From NCBI RefSeq assembly GCF_002307355.1, contig NZ_CP017481.1, positions 3,906,001 to 3,970,000 of the forward strand: a DNA stretch of 64,000 bases. The letters are read 5' to 3'. Each line of letters begins with the position of its first letter. Position 1 is the first letter of the stretch. The notes under the pieces are model-generated. The model had not been told where the DNA came from. It searched no databases and was given only the letters and a program-made list of their open reading frames with translations. The translations under genes and the position numbers were made by a program. Positions 55,086 through 64,000 of the stretch are shown here, one piece after another. Source of the DNA: Pectobacterium polaris (GTDB taxonomy: Bacteria > Pseudomonadota > Gammaproteobacteria > Enterobacterales > Enterobacteriaceae).

Positions 55086-56498
55086 ATGAAAAAGACAAAA
55101 ATTGTTTGTACCATCGGGCCGAAAACTGAGTCGGAAGAAATGCTTGGCAACCTGCTGTCTGCCGGCATGAATGTTATGCGCCTGAATTTCTCTCACGGGG
55201 ATTACGCAGAACACGGTCAACGCATCAAGAATCTGCGTGCCGTCATGGAAAAAACCGGTAAACAAGCCGCTATCCTCCTTGACACCAAAGGCCCAGAAAT
55301 TCGTACCATGAAGCTGGAAAACGGCGCTGACGTCACGCTGACCGCAGGTCAAACGTTCACGTTCACCACCGATCAAAGCATCGTGGGTAACAAAGATCGC
55401 GTTGCAGTAACCTACGCTGGATTTACTGAAGACCTGAGCGTCGGTAACACCGTTCTGGTTGATGACGGCTTGATCGGTATGCAGGTTACCGCAGTCAACG
55501 GTAACGACGTCGTTTGTAAAGTGCTGAATAATGGCGATCTGGGCGAGAATAAAGGCGTTAACCTGCCTGGCGTTTCCATCCAACTGCCTGCGCTGGCCGA
55601 AAAAGACAAACGCGACCTGATTTTCGGTTGCGAACAAGGCGTCGATTTCGTTGCGGCATCCTTTATCCGTAAACGTTCTGACGTTGAAGAGATCCGCGCT
55701 CACCTGAAAGCACACGGTGGCGAGCACATTCAGATCATCTCCAAGATCGAAAACCAGGAAGGCCTGAACAATTTCGACGAAATCCTGGAAGCATCCGACG
55801 GCATCATGGTTGCTCGTGGCGATCTGGGCGTTGAAATCCCAGTTGAAGAAGTCATCTTCGCGCAGAAGATGATGATTGAAAAATGTAACCTGGCACGCAA
55901 AGTGGTGATCACCGCAACGCAAATGCTGGATTCCATGATCAAAAACCCACGCCCTACCCGTGCTGAAGCTGGCGACGTGGCGAACGCCATCATCGACGGC
56001 ACCGATGCCGTTATGCTGTCTGGCGAAAGTGCGAAAGGCAAATACCCGCTGGAATCCGTTACCATCATGGCGACGATCTGTCAGCGTACCGATTCCGTGA
56101 TGAAAAGCCGTCTGGATACCATCAAGACTCCCCCGGTTCTGCGTATCACCGAGGCTGTCTGCCGTGGTGCGGTAGAAACTGCAGAGAAACTGGATGCGCC
56201 ACTGATTGTGGTTGCGACCAGCGGCGGTAAGTCTGCCAAATCTATCCGTAAATACTTCCCGAATGCCCGCATTCTGGCGCTGACGACTAACGAAGTTACT
56301 GCGCGTCAGCTTCTGCTGAGCAAAGGCATTGATACGCTGCTGGTGAAGGAAATTGCCTCTACTGATGATTTCTACCGCATCGGTAAAGAAGCTGCACTGA
56401 ACACCGGTCATGCGCAAGCTGGCGATGTTGTGGTTATGGTGTCTGGTGCACTGGTTTCCAGCGGCACAACCAACACCGCTTCCGTACACCGTCTCTGA
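55086..56498 (+). CDS. pykF: Pyruvate kinase I
   Basis: The 470-residue enzyme starts [20 protein letters not shown], the exact PykF start. It has the catalytic Lys and Mg-binding Glu in [17 protein letters not shown] near residue 220, [14 protein letters not shown] near 244 and the regulatory C-domain with [17 protein letters not shown] near 375. It converts phosphoenolpyruvate and ADP to pyruvate and ATP, activated by fructose 1,6-bisphosphate. The longer open frame from 54855 covers the promoter and leader and is rejected. Confidence 0.98.
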   Translation: MKKTKIVCTIGPKTESEEMLGNLLSAGMNVMRLNFSHGDYAEHGQRIKNLRAVMEKTGKQAAILLDTKGPEIRTMKLENGADVTLTAGQTFTFTTDQSIVGNKDRVAVTYAGFTEDLSVGNTVLVDDGLIGMQVTAVNGNDVVCKVLNNGDLGENKGVNLPGVSIQLPALAEKDKRDLIFGCEQGVDFVAASFIRKRSDVEEIRAHLKAHGGEHIQIISKIENQEGLNNFDEILEASDGIMVARGDLGVEIPVEEVIFAQKMMIEKCNLARKVVITATQMLDSMIKNPRPTRAEAGDVANAIIDGTDAVMLSGESAKGKYPLESVTIMATICQRTDSVMKSRLDTIKTPPVLRITEAVCRGAVETAEKLDAPLIVVATSGGKSAKSIRKYFPNARILALTTNEVTARQLLLSKGIDTLLVKEIASTDDFYRIGKEAALNTGHAQAGDVVVMVSGALVSSGTTNTASVHRL

Positions 56499-56517
56499 TC
56501 CCAACAATCAGATCGGT

Positions 56518-56544
56518 AAAAAGCGCCTTAATGGCGCTTTTTTT
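56518..56544 (+). terminator. Intrinsic terminator of pykF
   Basis: The stem aaagcgcc/ggcgcttt has a 4-base loop and is followed by seven T residues, 20 bases after the pykF stop. Confidence 0.95.
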
Positions 56545-56737
56545 ATATTCTGAAACGACTTTCTACAGTGCGATAACCTAATTAATGCGTCTGTGTAACA
56601 CGTCATTTAATAGCCGAAAGCCTCAGAGTTATCCGATAAAAATAGCACTGTTTTCCTTACTTTTTTAATGAATATGTAAAACTCGCTGTTTCTTTGAGCG
56701 AACGATCAAAATTAAGCATGTTCTCATCAAAAATTTA

Positions 56738-56766
56738 TTCTCATTAGAAAAAAGTTTGTGTAATAC
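56738..56766 (+). promoter_or_regulatory. Promoter of lpp
   Basis: TTCTCA and TAATAC are 17 bases apart, and the surrounding sequence through the leader (acttgtaacgctacatggag) is the same as the strong E. coli lpp promoter and leader. Confidence 0.92.
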
Positions 56767-56799
56767 TTGTAACGCTACATGGAGATTAACTCAATCTAG

Positions 56800-57048
<249 letters not shown>

Positions 57049-57069
57049 TCGAACTGGTTAAGTAGTGAA

Positions 57070-57099
57070 AATGGCGCACACTGTGCGCCATTTTTTTTT
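57070..57099 (+). terminator. Intrinsic terminator of lpp
   Basis: The perfect stem aatggcgcaca...tgtgcgccatt is followed by a run of nine T, 20 bases after the stop. Confidence 0.95.
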
Positions 57100-57228
57100 G
57101 CCTGCGTTTTACCTTTTCAGCGTTCTCTTTCAATCCTTTTTTCGCTTTGTCAGGCATCTTCATCCTTCTGCCCCATCCTTGGGTCAGCACAGATGCGCCT
57201 AAACGCATCTGGCCGATTTATTTCATTA

Positions 57229-58251
57229 TTACCGAGCGGTGGTACTGATCGCCGTGATCGGCGCAACCTGGTGCGTTTCAGGCGCTTCTGGAGCCGATTC
57301 TACTGGTGGCTGGTAGGTATTGATGTCTTGTCCTACGCTAACCACGATTGGCATGCCTGAACGACGCACAATGGCATCAGCAACGGCTTTACTGTCCGTC
57401 TCCGCATCTTTAACAAACTTCTGCGTCTTCGCCGTCAGCGCAATCGGCATGGTTTGTGGATCGTCCTTATCGGTTTTCGACAGAGGCTGGTGCACTTCAA
57501 CGTAGCGTTTGCCGTCGGGTTCAACGGACGTTTTAATCGCATCGTTAACAATCTGCACTCGCGTACCGACTGGCACGTTGTCGAATAACGCTTTGATGTC
57601 ATCTGGGCGCAGACGGATACAGCCGGAACTTACGCGCATACCGATACCGAAGTCCGCGTTCGTACCGTGCAGCAGATAAACGCCACCGTGTGCTGACAGG
57701 CGCAGCGCATGTAACCCCATCGGGTTATCTGGGCCAGCCGGAACGACGGCAGGCAGTTTAATGCCCTGCTCTTCAAGATAATGTTTACGGATGTTCGCCG
57801 TTGGCGTCCAGGTCGGATTTTCACGCTTCTCGCTTACGCTGGTCGTCATCAGTGGCGTATTGCGCCCCAGTTGACCAATGCCGATCGGGTAAACGATGAC
57901 GGTATTCTTCCCTTTCGGGTAGTAGTAAAGGCGCAGTTCCGCCAGATTGACCACAATGCCTTCGCGCGGGGTATCCGGCAGCAGCATTTGCGTCGGGATC
58001 GTGAGCGTGGAACCGGCTGTCGGCAAGTAAGGATCTACGCCTGAATTCGCTTCCATCATGCCCAACAGACCAATTTTGAAATCCGCTGCGATAGCTTCCA
58101 GCGGACGACCATCATTGGGGACCGTATAAGCGATATTCTCACCGATAAGGCGGCTATTGGGTGGTGGTAGCGGGTATTCCGTCGCTGTAGCGGCGGTGCT
58201 GGTCAGGTATGCCGCGAAGGCCATACCAAGTAAAGTTAACGCGCGTTTCAT
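57229..58251 (-). CDS. ldtE: L,D-transpeptidase LdtE (YnhG) type
   Basis: The 340-residue protein has a signal peptide (LTLLGMAFAAYLTSTAATA), a LysM-like segment (YTVPNDGRPLEAIAADFKIG near residue 42) and a YkuD domain (about 98-235) with the catalytic motif HGTNADFGIGMRVSSGCIRL, Cys being the nucleophile. It forms 3-3 crosslinks or related bonds in peptidoglycan in the periplasm. The position between lpp and sufE is the same as E. coli ynhG. The C-terminal 90 residues form an extension with Pro/Glu-rich tail. Confidence 0.94.
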   Translation of the reverse strand: MKRALTLLGMAFAAYLTSTAATATEYPLPPPNSRLIGENIAYTVPNDGRPLEAIAADFKIGLLGMMEANSGVDPYLPTAGSTLTIPTQMLLPDTPREGIVVNLAELRLYYYPKGKNTVIVYPIGIGQLGRNTPLMTTSVSEKRENPTWTPTANIRKHYLEEQGIKLPAVVPAGPDNPMGLHALRLSAHGGVYLLHGTNADFGIGMRVSSGCIRLRPDDIKALFDNVPVGTRVQIVNDAIKTSVEPDGKRYVEVHQPLSKTDKDDPQTMPIALTAKTQKFVKDAETDSKAVADAIVRRSGMPIVVSVGQDINTYQPPVESAPEAPETHQVAPITAISTTAR

Positions 58252-58653
58252 ATTAGGTTCCCTACATCACAACTAACATAAGTAATTTATCAACGACATC
58301 CGGTTCTGTACCCAGAATGCGGTATCCGGTTGGCTATACCCTGTTTACCCCGTCATACCTCAAGCTGCCTGTGCATTCGCGTTTTTGCAACCTGAATGGT
58401 TCGGGGATATCTGGTGTCAATGCGGCTATTGTTGCCCCTTTCCACCGAGCGTGGGTATATATTAGCATTGTTGTAACAAAAGAATATTTTATTTAAAAAT
58501 CAAAGCATTGATATTCAATTCTTTACAAAGCAGAGCCAGCATAAAATTTAATGGGAAATAAATATACGGGACGAATTCTGAAATATCAGCGAGTTAATAA
58601 ATCTGCCAAAAAACAATAACGTGCCGTTGGTAAATATCAGTAAATGAAAAAAC
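58252..58653. other. Region between ldtE and sufE with an ERIC fragment
   Basis: The ldtE promoter must be in the first part. At 58346-58380 taccccgtcatacctcaagc resembles an ERIC end. The following 250 bases are AT-rich with no open frame of interest. Confidence 0.5.
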
Positions 58654-58697
58654 AAAAAAAGCGCTGGACGTTTTTTTCCGTCACAGCGCTTTTTTAT
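58654..58697 (-). terminator. Intrinsic terminator of the suf operon
   Basis: Arms aaaaaaagcgctg and cagcgctttttta enclose a loop that can pair further (gacg/cgtc). On the minus strand the stem is followed by T residues, 32 bases past the sufE stop. A and T runs on both sides make it bidirectional. Confidence 0.9.
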
Positions 58698-58728
58698 ACT
58701 TCAGGAAAGCAGAAAACAGGGAAGAAAA

Positions 58729-59145
58729 TTAAAGCAGTGCCGCAGCATGCGCACGAATCGCGCGCAGCATAGCCTCAAGCCCCTGAGAACGGGATGGCGT
58801 GAGGTGTTGATTCAACGCCAGCGATTCAAAGAATGGCCGCACGTCCAATTCAACAATCTCCTGCGCTGTCAGCCCCTGATACAGGCTGAACACCACCGCA
58901 ATCAGCCCCTTCACAATCGCGGCATCGCTGTCGCCGTGCAGGGTGATAACGCCCTGTTCATCGGGCTGTGTCACAATCCAAACTTGACTTTGGCACCCTG
59001 AAATCAGGTTGTCTGGATTACGCCACTCATCGGGCAGAGGGTCAAGACGCTCCCCTAACTCGATGACATAAAGATATTTTTCTTCCCAGTCATTACAGCG
59101 CGCAAAGTTGCGCGCCAGTTTCTGCGGTTCTGGCAGACTCGCCAT
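58729..59145 (-). CDS. sufE: Cysteine desulfuration protein SufE
   Basis: The 138-residue protein (E. coli 138) contains the sulfur-accepting Cys in [10 protein letters not shown] near residue 51. It takes persulfide sulfur from SufS and passes it to SufBCD. I chose ATG 59145 (MASLPEPQK), which fits the family; an ATG eight codons earlier lies next to the sufS stop. It is the last gene of the operon. Confidence 0.96.
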   Translation of the reverse strand: MASLPEPQKLARNFARCNDWEEKYLYVIELGERLDPLPDEWRNPDNLISGCQSQVWIVTQPDEQGVITLHGDSDAAIVKGLIAVVFSLYQGLTAQEIVELDVRPFFESLALNQHLTPSRSQGLEAMLRAIRAHAAALL

Positions 59146-59178
59146 GTTTTTCTCCCCGAACAGGTCCACGCGCGGCGC

Positions 59179-60405
59179 TTAACTGCCCAGTAATCGATGG
59201 ATACGTTGCAATCCGGCAACCAGCCGGTCAATTTCTTCGCGTGTAGTATAAACGGCCAGCGAGGCGCGGCACATACTAGGAACACCGTAGTGTTCCATCA
59301 GCGGCATCGCACAATGGTGGCCGGTGCGAATCGCAATACCGTACCGATCGAGGAAACTTCCGACATCATAGGCGTGGTGCTGCCCAAGGTTAAATGCAAT
59401 CACGCCGTGGCGTTCAGCAGGCCCGTACAATGTCAGATCGGGCACCTGCGTGAGCGCTTCCAGCGCATACTGCATCTGCGAGGATTCATAACGTTGAATC
59501 TCTTCACGCCCCAGCGCCGTCACATAATCCAGTGCGGCACCTAAGCCCATGATGCCGCCAGTATTCGGCGAACCGGCTTCAAAGCGCCACGGCGAATCGG
59601 CATAGGTGGTGCCGGTACGCAGGCTAACCTGACGAATCATCGCCCCGCCGCCTTCCCACGGCGGCATGGCCTGAAGCAGGTCACGTTTGCCATACAGCAC
59701 GCCAATACCCGAAGGGCCGTAGATTTTATGTCCTGAAAAGACAAAGAAATCACAGTCCAGATCCTGCACATCGACTGTCTGATGCATGATCGACTGCGCA
59801 CCATCGACCAGCACGACCGCACCAACCGCTTTTGCCTGCGCGATCATCGCTTTCACCGGATTCAGCGCGCCGAGCACGTTAGAGATCTGCGTCACCGCCA
59901 GCAGGCGAGTACGCTCGTCCAACAAGCCGGGAAGCTTTGCGACATCCAGCGAGCCATCTTCAGCCAGCGGCAATACGCGAACCTCAACGCCACGCGCTTC
60001 CGCCAGCATCTGCCAGGGAACGATATTCGCATGGTGTTCCATCTCGGTGATGATCAGGTTGTCGCCCGGCTGAATGAAAGCGCGACCATAGCTGTTAGCC
60101 ACCAGATTGATGGCCTCCGTCGTCCCACGGACAAAAACAATCTCTTCCGCTGAGGCCGCATTGATAAAGGAGGCGACCTTCTCGCGCACGGCTTCCATCG
60201 CGCTGGTCGCCTGTGCGCTCAGCGTGTGAATGCCGCGATGCACAGCTGCATATTCATGGCGATAGAATTCGGCTTCGCGATCGATAACCGCGTGCGGTTT
60301 TTGCGCACTCGCGGCGCTATCAAGATAGGCTAACGGCTGGCCGTTAACCTCGCTTGCCAGCAACGGGAAATCGGCACGAACCCGTTCAATAGGATAACTC
60401 ATCAT
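59179..60405 (-). CDS. sufS: Cysteine desulfurase SufS
   Basis: The 408-residue PLP enzyme has the Schiff-base Lys in [16 protein letters not shown] near residue 227 and the active Cys in [14 protein letters not shown] near 365. [12 protein letters not shown] and [11 protein letters not shown] are further family marks. It removes sulfur from cysteine, giving alanine and a persulfide. The start overlaps the sufD stop by four bases. Confidence 0.97.
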   Translation of the reverse strand: MMSYPIERVRADFPLLASEVNGQPLAYLDSAASAQKPHAVIDREAEFYRHEYAAVHRGIHTLSAQATSAMEAVREKVASFINAASAEEIVFVRGTTEAINLVANSYGRAFIQPGDNLIITEMEHHANIVPWQMLAEARGVEVRVLPLAEDGSLDVAKLPGLLDERTRLLAVTQISNVLGALNPVKAMIAQAKAVGAVVLVDGAQSIMHQTVDVQDLDCDFFVFSGHKIYGPSGIGVLYGKRDLLQAMPPWEGGGAMIRQVSLRTGTTYADSPWRFEAGSPNTGGIMGLGAALDYVTALGREEIQRYESSQMQYALEALTQVPDLTLYGPAERHGVIAFNLGQHHAYDVGSFLDRYGIAIRTGHHCAMPLMEHYGVPSMCRASLAVYTTREEIDRLVAGLQRIHRLLGS

Positions 60406-61748
60406 ACCGCCTTGCCGGCATTCGCCAGCGCGTTTGGCAAACGCTGCGCGATACGTTCCAGAACCACATCTCGCAGAGACTCGTTTTCAATCGCTTCTGT
60501 GACTTCCGCCGCAAAGGCGAAGATGATCATCTGTTGCGCATCCTGCTGCGTAATACCACGGGAACGCAGATAGAACAGCTGTTCTTCGTCCATACGGCCA
60601 ATAGTGGCACCGTGACTGCATTTCACGTCGTCTGCGTAGATTTCTAACTGCGGCTTGGTATCAACCTCGGCCAACCGGCCCAACAGCAGGTTGTTGTTAG
60701 TCATCTGTCCGTCAGTTTTCAGCGCATGCGGCGCAACTTTGATCATGCCGTTAAACACCGCTCTGGCGCGATCGTTGACGATGACTTTATGCAACTGGCG
60801 GCTTTCGCCATAGCCCTGATTGTGTTCCAGATACGTTCGCGTATCGCACACTTCGCTGCCAACCGGCAGGATCAGGCTGTTCATGGACAGATTGGTACCT
60901 TCGCCGTTCAACTGGGCGCTGGTGTGGTGACGCGTCAGCCCCGCCCCCAGCAGGAAGCTGTGGCTACGAACCCGAGCATCACGCGCCAGTACCAGATCGT
61001 TATGCGCGAAGTGGTAGCCCGCTGCCGCTTCAAACGCCAGCTTATAGTGGCTAACCTGGCTATTTTCTGCCGCATTCACCGTCAGGCGTGCGCCAGTAAA
61101 GTGCGCATGCTCATCCAGACTGACGTAGTGCTCGATAATTTCCGCGCTCGCGCCACGTTCGACGTTCAAATGATGACGATGGTGAACCGTGTTCAACGCG
61201 GCTTCCTGGCTACTGCTGATGTGCAACAGGTAAAGCGGTTTTTCCGCCTGCTGGCCGGCAGCCAGACGAATCAGCGTACTGGTGCTAGCCAGACTTTCGG
61301 TCAGGTGCAGGAACACTTCAGACTGGATGGCAGCAGGCAGCACGCCATGCGCATGCGCCGCCTGTACGTCAACCTGATAAGGCCCCCAGGCGCTGTCGCT
61401 GAGTTCGGCGTTGAATACGCCATCGACAAACACCAGACGCCAGCTATCTACGGCTAAGGCCAAGGTGTCTACCGCTGCACGATCGAGAGACGGTGCCTGT
61501 GGTGCGACAAATTCGTTGCTCAGCAAGCCATCCAGCGGCGTGTATTTCCAGTGCTCATGCTTACGGTGCGGTAAGCCAAGGCGCACCACATCCTGCCAGT
61601 GCTGGTTCGCCCCTTCAGAACGGCGCGACGCATCACGTTCAAACAGACCATGCCATTGCTGCAGCGCCTGCTCTTGTTTCTGTGCGATGCTGGTTTTACC
61701 CGTCGCGTTATCGCTCGTCACCTTATTGCTCGTCGGTAAGCCAGCCAT
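60402..61748 (-). CDS. sufD: Fe-S cluster assembly protein SufD
   Basis: The 448-residue protein is a right-handed beta-helix partner of SufB. The typical C-terminal stretch is [20 protein letters not shown] near residue 380, with [15 protein letters not shown] after it. With SufB and SufC it forms the SufBC2D scaffold. It overlaps the end of sufC by 26 bases. The N-terminus ([17 protein letters not shown]) is somewhat longer than in E. coli (423 residues). Confidence 0.95.
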   Translation of the reverse strand: MAGLPTSNKVTSDNATGKTSIAQKQEQALQQWHGLFERDASRRSEGANQHWQDVVRLGLPHRKHEHWKYTPLDGLLSNEFVAPQAPSLDRAAVDTLALAVDSWRLVFVDGVFNAELSDSAWGPYQVDVQAAHAHGVLPAAIQSEVFLHLTESLASTSTLIRLAAGQQAEKPLYLLHISSSQEAALNTVHHRHHLNVERGASAEIIEHYVSLDEHAHFTGARLTVNAAENSQVSHYKLAFEAAAGYHFAHNDLVLARDARVRSHSFLLGAGLTRHHTSAQLNGEGTNLSMNSLILPVGSEVCDTRTYLEHNQGYGESRQLHKVIVNDRARAVFNGMIKVAPHALKTDGQMTNNNLLLGRLAEVDTKPQLEIYADDVKCSHGATIGRMDEEQLFYLRSRGITQQDAQQMIIFAFAAEVTEAIENESLRDVVLERIAQRLPNALANAGKAV

Positions 61749-62469
61749 AGCCTTGCTCCTCCAACTGTTTCACCAGCGAGAAATCACCGGATTTCACAAT
61801 ACGTCCCTGATACAGAACGTGGACGTGATCCGGTTTGATGTAATCAAGAATACGCTGGTAGTGCGTGACGATGATGAACGAACGTTTGCCGTCGCGCAGG
61901 GAGTTCACGCCGTTAGAGACGATTTTCAGTGCATCGATATCCAGACCGGAGTCGGTTTCATCCAGAATGCACAAATCTGGCTCCAGCGCCGCCATCTGCA
62001 GAATGTCGTTACGCTTCTTCTCGCCGCCGGAGAAACCTACGTTGACCGAACGGGTCAGCAAATCTTCTGGCATATTCAACAGCGCGATCTTTTCTTCGAT
62101 AAAGTCGGCGAAGTCAAAGCGATCCAGCGGTTCCTGCTCGCGGTATTTGCGCACCGCGTTAACGGAGGTTTGCAGGAAGAACTGGTTGCTGACGCCAGGG
62201 ATCTCGACAGGGTACTGAAACGCCATAAAGACGCCTTCGCCCGCACGATCTTCTGGAGACAATTCCAGCAGATCTTTCCCTTTGAAGCTGACCGAACCAT
62301 CGGTCACTTCATATTCTTCGCGTCCAGCCAGCGTCGCGGAGAGCGTACTTTTTCCTGAGCCATTCGGGCCCATAATTGCGTGAACTTCACCTGGCTTAAT
62401 GGTGAGATTAAGCCCTTTGATGATCTCTTTGCCTTCTACGCTGACTTTTAAATTTTCGATGCTTAACAT
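61723..62469 (-). CDS. sufC: Fe-S cluster assembly ATPase SufC
   Basis: The 248-residue ABC-type ATPase has Walker A GPNGSGKST near residue 36, signature GFSGGEKKR near 145 and Walker B LCILDETDSGLD near 165. ATP binding by the SufC dimer reshapes SufBD to build the cluster. I chose ATG 62469 (MLSIENLKVSV), with an AAGGAA site; a start five codons earlier is less like the family. It lies 96 bases after sufB. Confidence 0.97.
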   Translation of the reverse strand: MLSIENLKVSVEGKEIIKGLNLTIKPGEVHAIMGPNGSGKSTLSATLAGREEYEVTDGSVSFKGKDLLELSPEDRAGEGVFMAFQYPVEIPGVSNQFFLQTSVNAVRKYREQEPLDRFDFADFIEEKIALLNMPEDLLTRSVNVGFSGGEKKRNDILQMAALEPDLCILDETDSGLDIDALKIVSNGVNSLRDGKRSFIIVTHYQRILDYIKPDHVHVLYQGRIVKSGDFSLVKQLEEQGYGWLTDEQ

Positions 62470-62565
62470 GCTTATTCCTTCCAACGCCCAATGTGGCGGG
62501 CGCTTAATGAATTCCGGGACCGATGATTCTCATTATTCTCTGTGAAAATCCCGGTAACCGCCGAA

Positions 62566-64000
62566 TTAACCCACGCTGTGTTCCAGGCTAATCGCCAGTA
62601 ACTTTTGTGCTTCTACCGCGAATTCCAGCGGCAATTCAGAGAAGACGTCCTTACAGAATCCGTTCACGATCATCGAGATGGCGTCATCTTCGCTGATACC
62701 GCGTTGCAGACAGTAGAACAGCTGGTCTTCACCAATTTTCGAGGTCGTCGCTTCGTGCTCCAGCTGCGCGGTATTGTTGCGCACTTCCACGTATGGGAAG
62801 GTGTGTGCGCCGCACTCGCTGCCGATCAGCATGGAGTCACACTGGGTGAAGTTACGGGCGTTGGTCGCGCTCGGCATGATCTTCACCAGACCACGGTAGG
62901 TGTTCTCACTGCGTCCGGCGGAAATCCCTTTAGAGATAATGGTCGAACGGGTATTTTTACCGATGTGGATCATCTTGGTGCCGGTATCGGCCTGCTGACG
63001 ACCGTTGGTCAACGCGACAGAGAAGAACTCGCCGACGGAGTAGTCACCGCGCAGAATGACGCTCGGGTATTTCCAGGTGATCGCGGAGCCAGTTTCTGAC
63101 TGCGTCCATGACATTTTTGAATGCTCACCTGCACACAGCGCGCGCTTGGTCACGAAGTTCAGAATCCCGCCTTCGGCGTCATCTTTACCGGAGAACCAGT
63201 TCTGCACCGTGGAGTATTTCACTTCGGCATTCTTGTTGATGATGACTTCCACCACCGCAGCGTGCAGCTGGTAGGTGTCACGAACGGGCGCGGAACAACC
63301 TTCGATGTAGCTGACGTAGCTGTCGTCATCGGCGATCAGGATCGTACGCTCGAACTGACCGGTTTTCGCCGCGTTGATGCGGAAATACGTCGACAGTTCC
63401 ATCGGGCAGCGCACGCCTTTCGGGATGTACACAAACGTGCCGTCAGAGGCAACCGCCGAGTTCAGCGCCGCAAAGAAGTTGTCGTTCGCCGGTACAACCG
63501 TACCGAGATACTGACGCACCAGATCGGGATGTTCCTGAATCGCTTCGCTGAATGAGCAGAAAATAATGCCTTTTTCAGCCAGCTCATGCCGATACGTGGT
63601 CGCAACAGAGACGGAGTCGAAAATCGCGTCGACCGCGACTTTCTTGCCTTCACGGACAGGAACACCCAGCTGATTAAACGCATTCTCTACTTCGCTGGTC
63701 AGGTAATTATTCACGTCCGTAATCCCGGATTGCTGCTTGGCACCGGGCTCAGAGCCGCAGCTGTCATCGCAGTTACCGCAGGAAGGCGCGGAATAATAGC
63801 TATAGTCCTGATAGTCCAGTTTCTCGTAATGGGCTTTCAGCCAATGCGGTTCTTCCATCTCCAGCCACGCTTTGAAGGCATTGAGACGGAATTCCAGCAT
63901 CCACTCAGGTTCGTTACGCTTCGCCGAGATCGCCCGTACGACATCTTCGTTGATGCCGTGCGCCAGCTCATCGGTTTCCAACTGCGTGAAGAAACCTTCT
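62566..64000 (-). CDS. sufB: Fe-S cluster assembly protein SufB (partial, N-terminus beyond the window)
   Basis: The frame is open to the right edge ([14 protein letters not shown] at the limit), so about 20 N-terminal residues are missing. Features of SufB are the Cys motif [13 protein letters not shown] near the readable start, [16 protein letters not shown], the core Cys in [18 protein letters not shown] and [10 protein letters not shown] segments, and the C-terminal [20 protein letters not shown]. It is the main Fe-S scaffold subunit. sufA, expected further upstream, is outside. Confidence 0.96.
   Translation of the reverse strand, partial: EGFFTQLETDELAHGINEDVVRAISAKRNEPEWMLEFRLNAFKAWLEMEEPHWLKAHYEKLDYQDYSYYSAPSCGNCDDSCGSEPGAKQQSGITDVNNYLTSEVENAFNQLGVPVREGKKVAVDAIFDSVSVATTYRHELAEKGIIFCSFSEAIQEHPDLVRQYLGTVVPANDNFFAALNSAVASDGTFVYIPKGVRCPMELSTYFRINAAKTGQFERTILIADDDSYVSYIEGCSAPVRDTYQLHAAVVEVIINKNAEVKYSTVQNWFSGKDDAEGGILNFVTKRALCAGEHSKMSWTQSETGSAITWKYPSVILRGDYSVGEFFSVALTNGRQQADTGTKMIHIGKNTRSTIISKGISAGRSENTYRGLVKIMPSATNARNFTQCDSMLIGSECGAHTFPYVEVRNNTAQLEHEATTSKIGEDQLFYCLQRGISEDDAISMIVNGFCKDVFSELPLEFAVEAQKLLAISLEHSVG

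Noticed and set aside
55056..56507. 483-codon open frame on the minus strand
   Set aside because: It lies fully opposite pykF, a certain gene, and its product (rich in His, Phe and Asn, no motifs) is a shadow of pykF codon usage.

Overview
The window looks like enterobacterial chromosome, most likely Pectobacterium (or a close soft-rot relative). The two ends follow the E. coli order around min 37: cfa-ribC-mdtK-tRNA-Val at the left, and pykF-lpp-ldtE-sufESDCB at the right. The genes between them differ from E. coli: a guanidine module, nap, nrf and ccm clusters, and an aryl-beta-glucoside (bgl/arb) locus with an extra porin and esterase. ERIC-type repeats occur at several places. The genus is an inference from gene content and order, not from a database search.

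Left part (1-19.5 kb). After cfa', ribC and mdtK comes tRNA-Val(GAC); a second tRNA-Val(GAC) lies 16.7 kb further on. E. coli has these as the tandem pair valV-valW. Here the space between them holds a guanidine regulon. A sigma-54-type promoter and a guanidine-I (ykkC) riboswitch with an overlapping terminator precede an ABC transporter (binding protein, permease, ATPase), two DUF1989 carboxyguanidine-deiminase-type proteins and a biotin-dependent urea/guanidine carboxylase. A second riboswitch, of the guanidine-II (mini-ykkC) class, sits inside the operon just before the carboxylase. A third riboswitch, also guanidine-II, precedes the guanidinium exporter gdx (sugE). No allophanate hydrolase is present in the window. 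The same interval carries a MarR/DUF3861 pair, katG, a metallophosphoesterase, a DeoR regulator and a HAD phosphatase.

Middle part (19.5-45.6 kb). A LysR/AEC transporter pair is followed by anaerobic nitrate and nitrite respiration. narQ-narP (two-component system) is divergent from napFDAGHBC (periplasmic nitrate reductase). Facing it on the other strand is one long run, nrfABCDEFG-ccmABCDEFGHI (ammonifying nitrite reductase plus cytochrome c maturation). Nap makes nitrite, Nrf reduces it to ammonia, and Ccm attaches the c-type hemes both need.

Right part (45.6-64 kb). An exported nucleoside hydrolase, an exported esterase and a BglH-type porin follow bglGFB, which has two RAT/terminator antitermination sites. 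Then come pykF with a Cra-like operator, lpp, ldtE and the suf Fe-S assembly operon, which runs off the right edge.

Sequence quality. Five single-base contractions in C runs of the given strand break or alter the guanidine permease N-terminus, the narQ C-terminus, napH and ccmF (twice). The shared pattern suggests sequencing or assembly undercalls rather than five real mutations. Affected genes are annotated over their full inferred extent.
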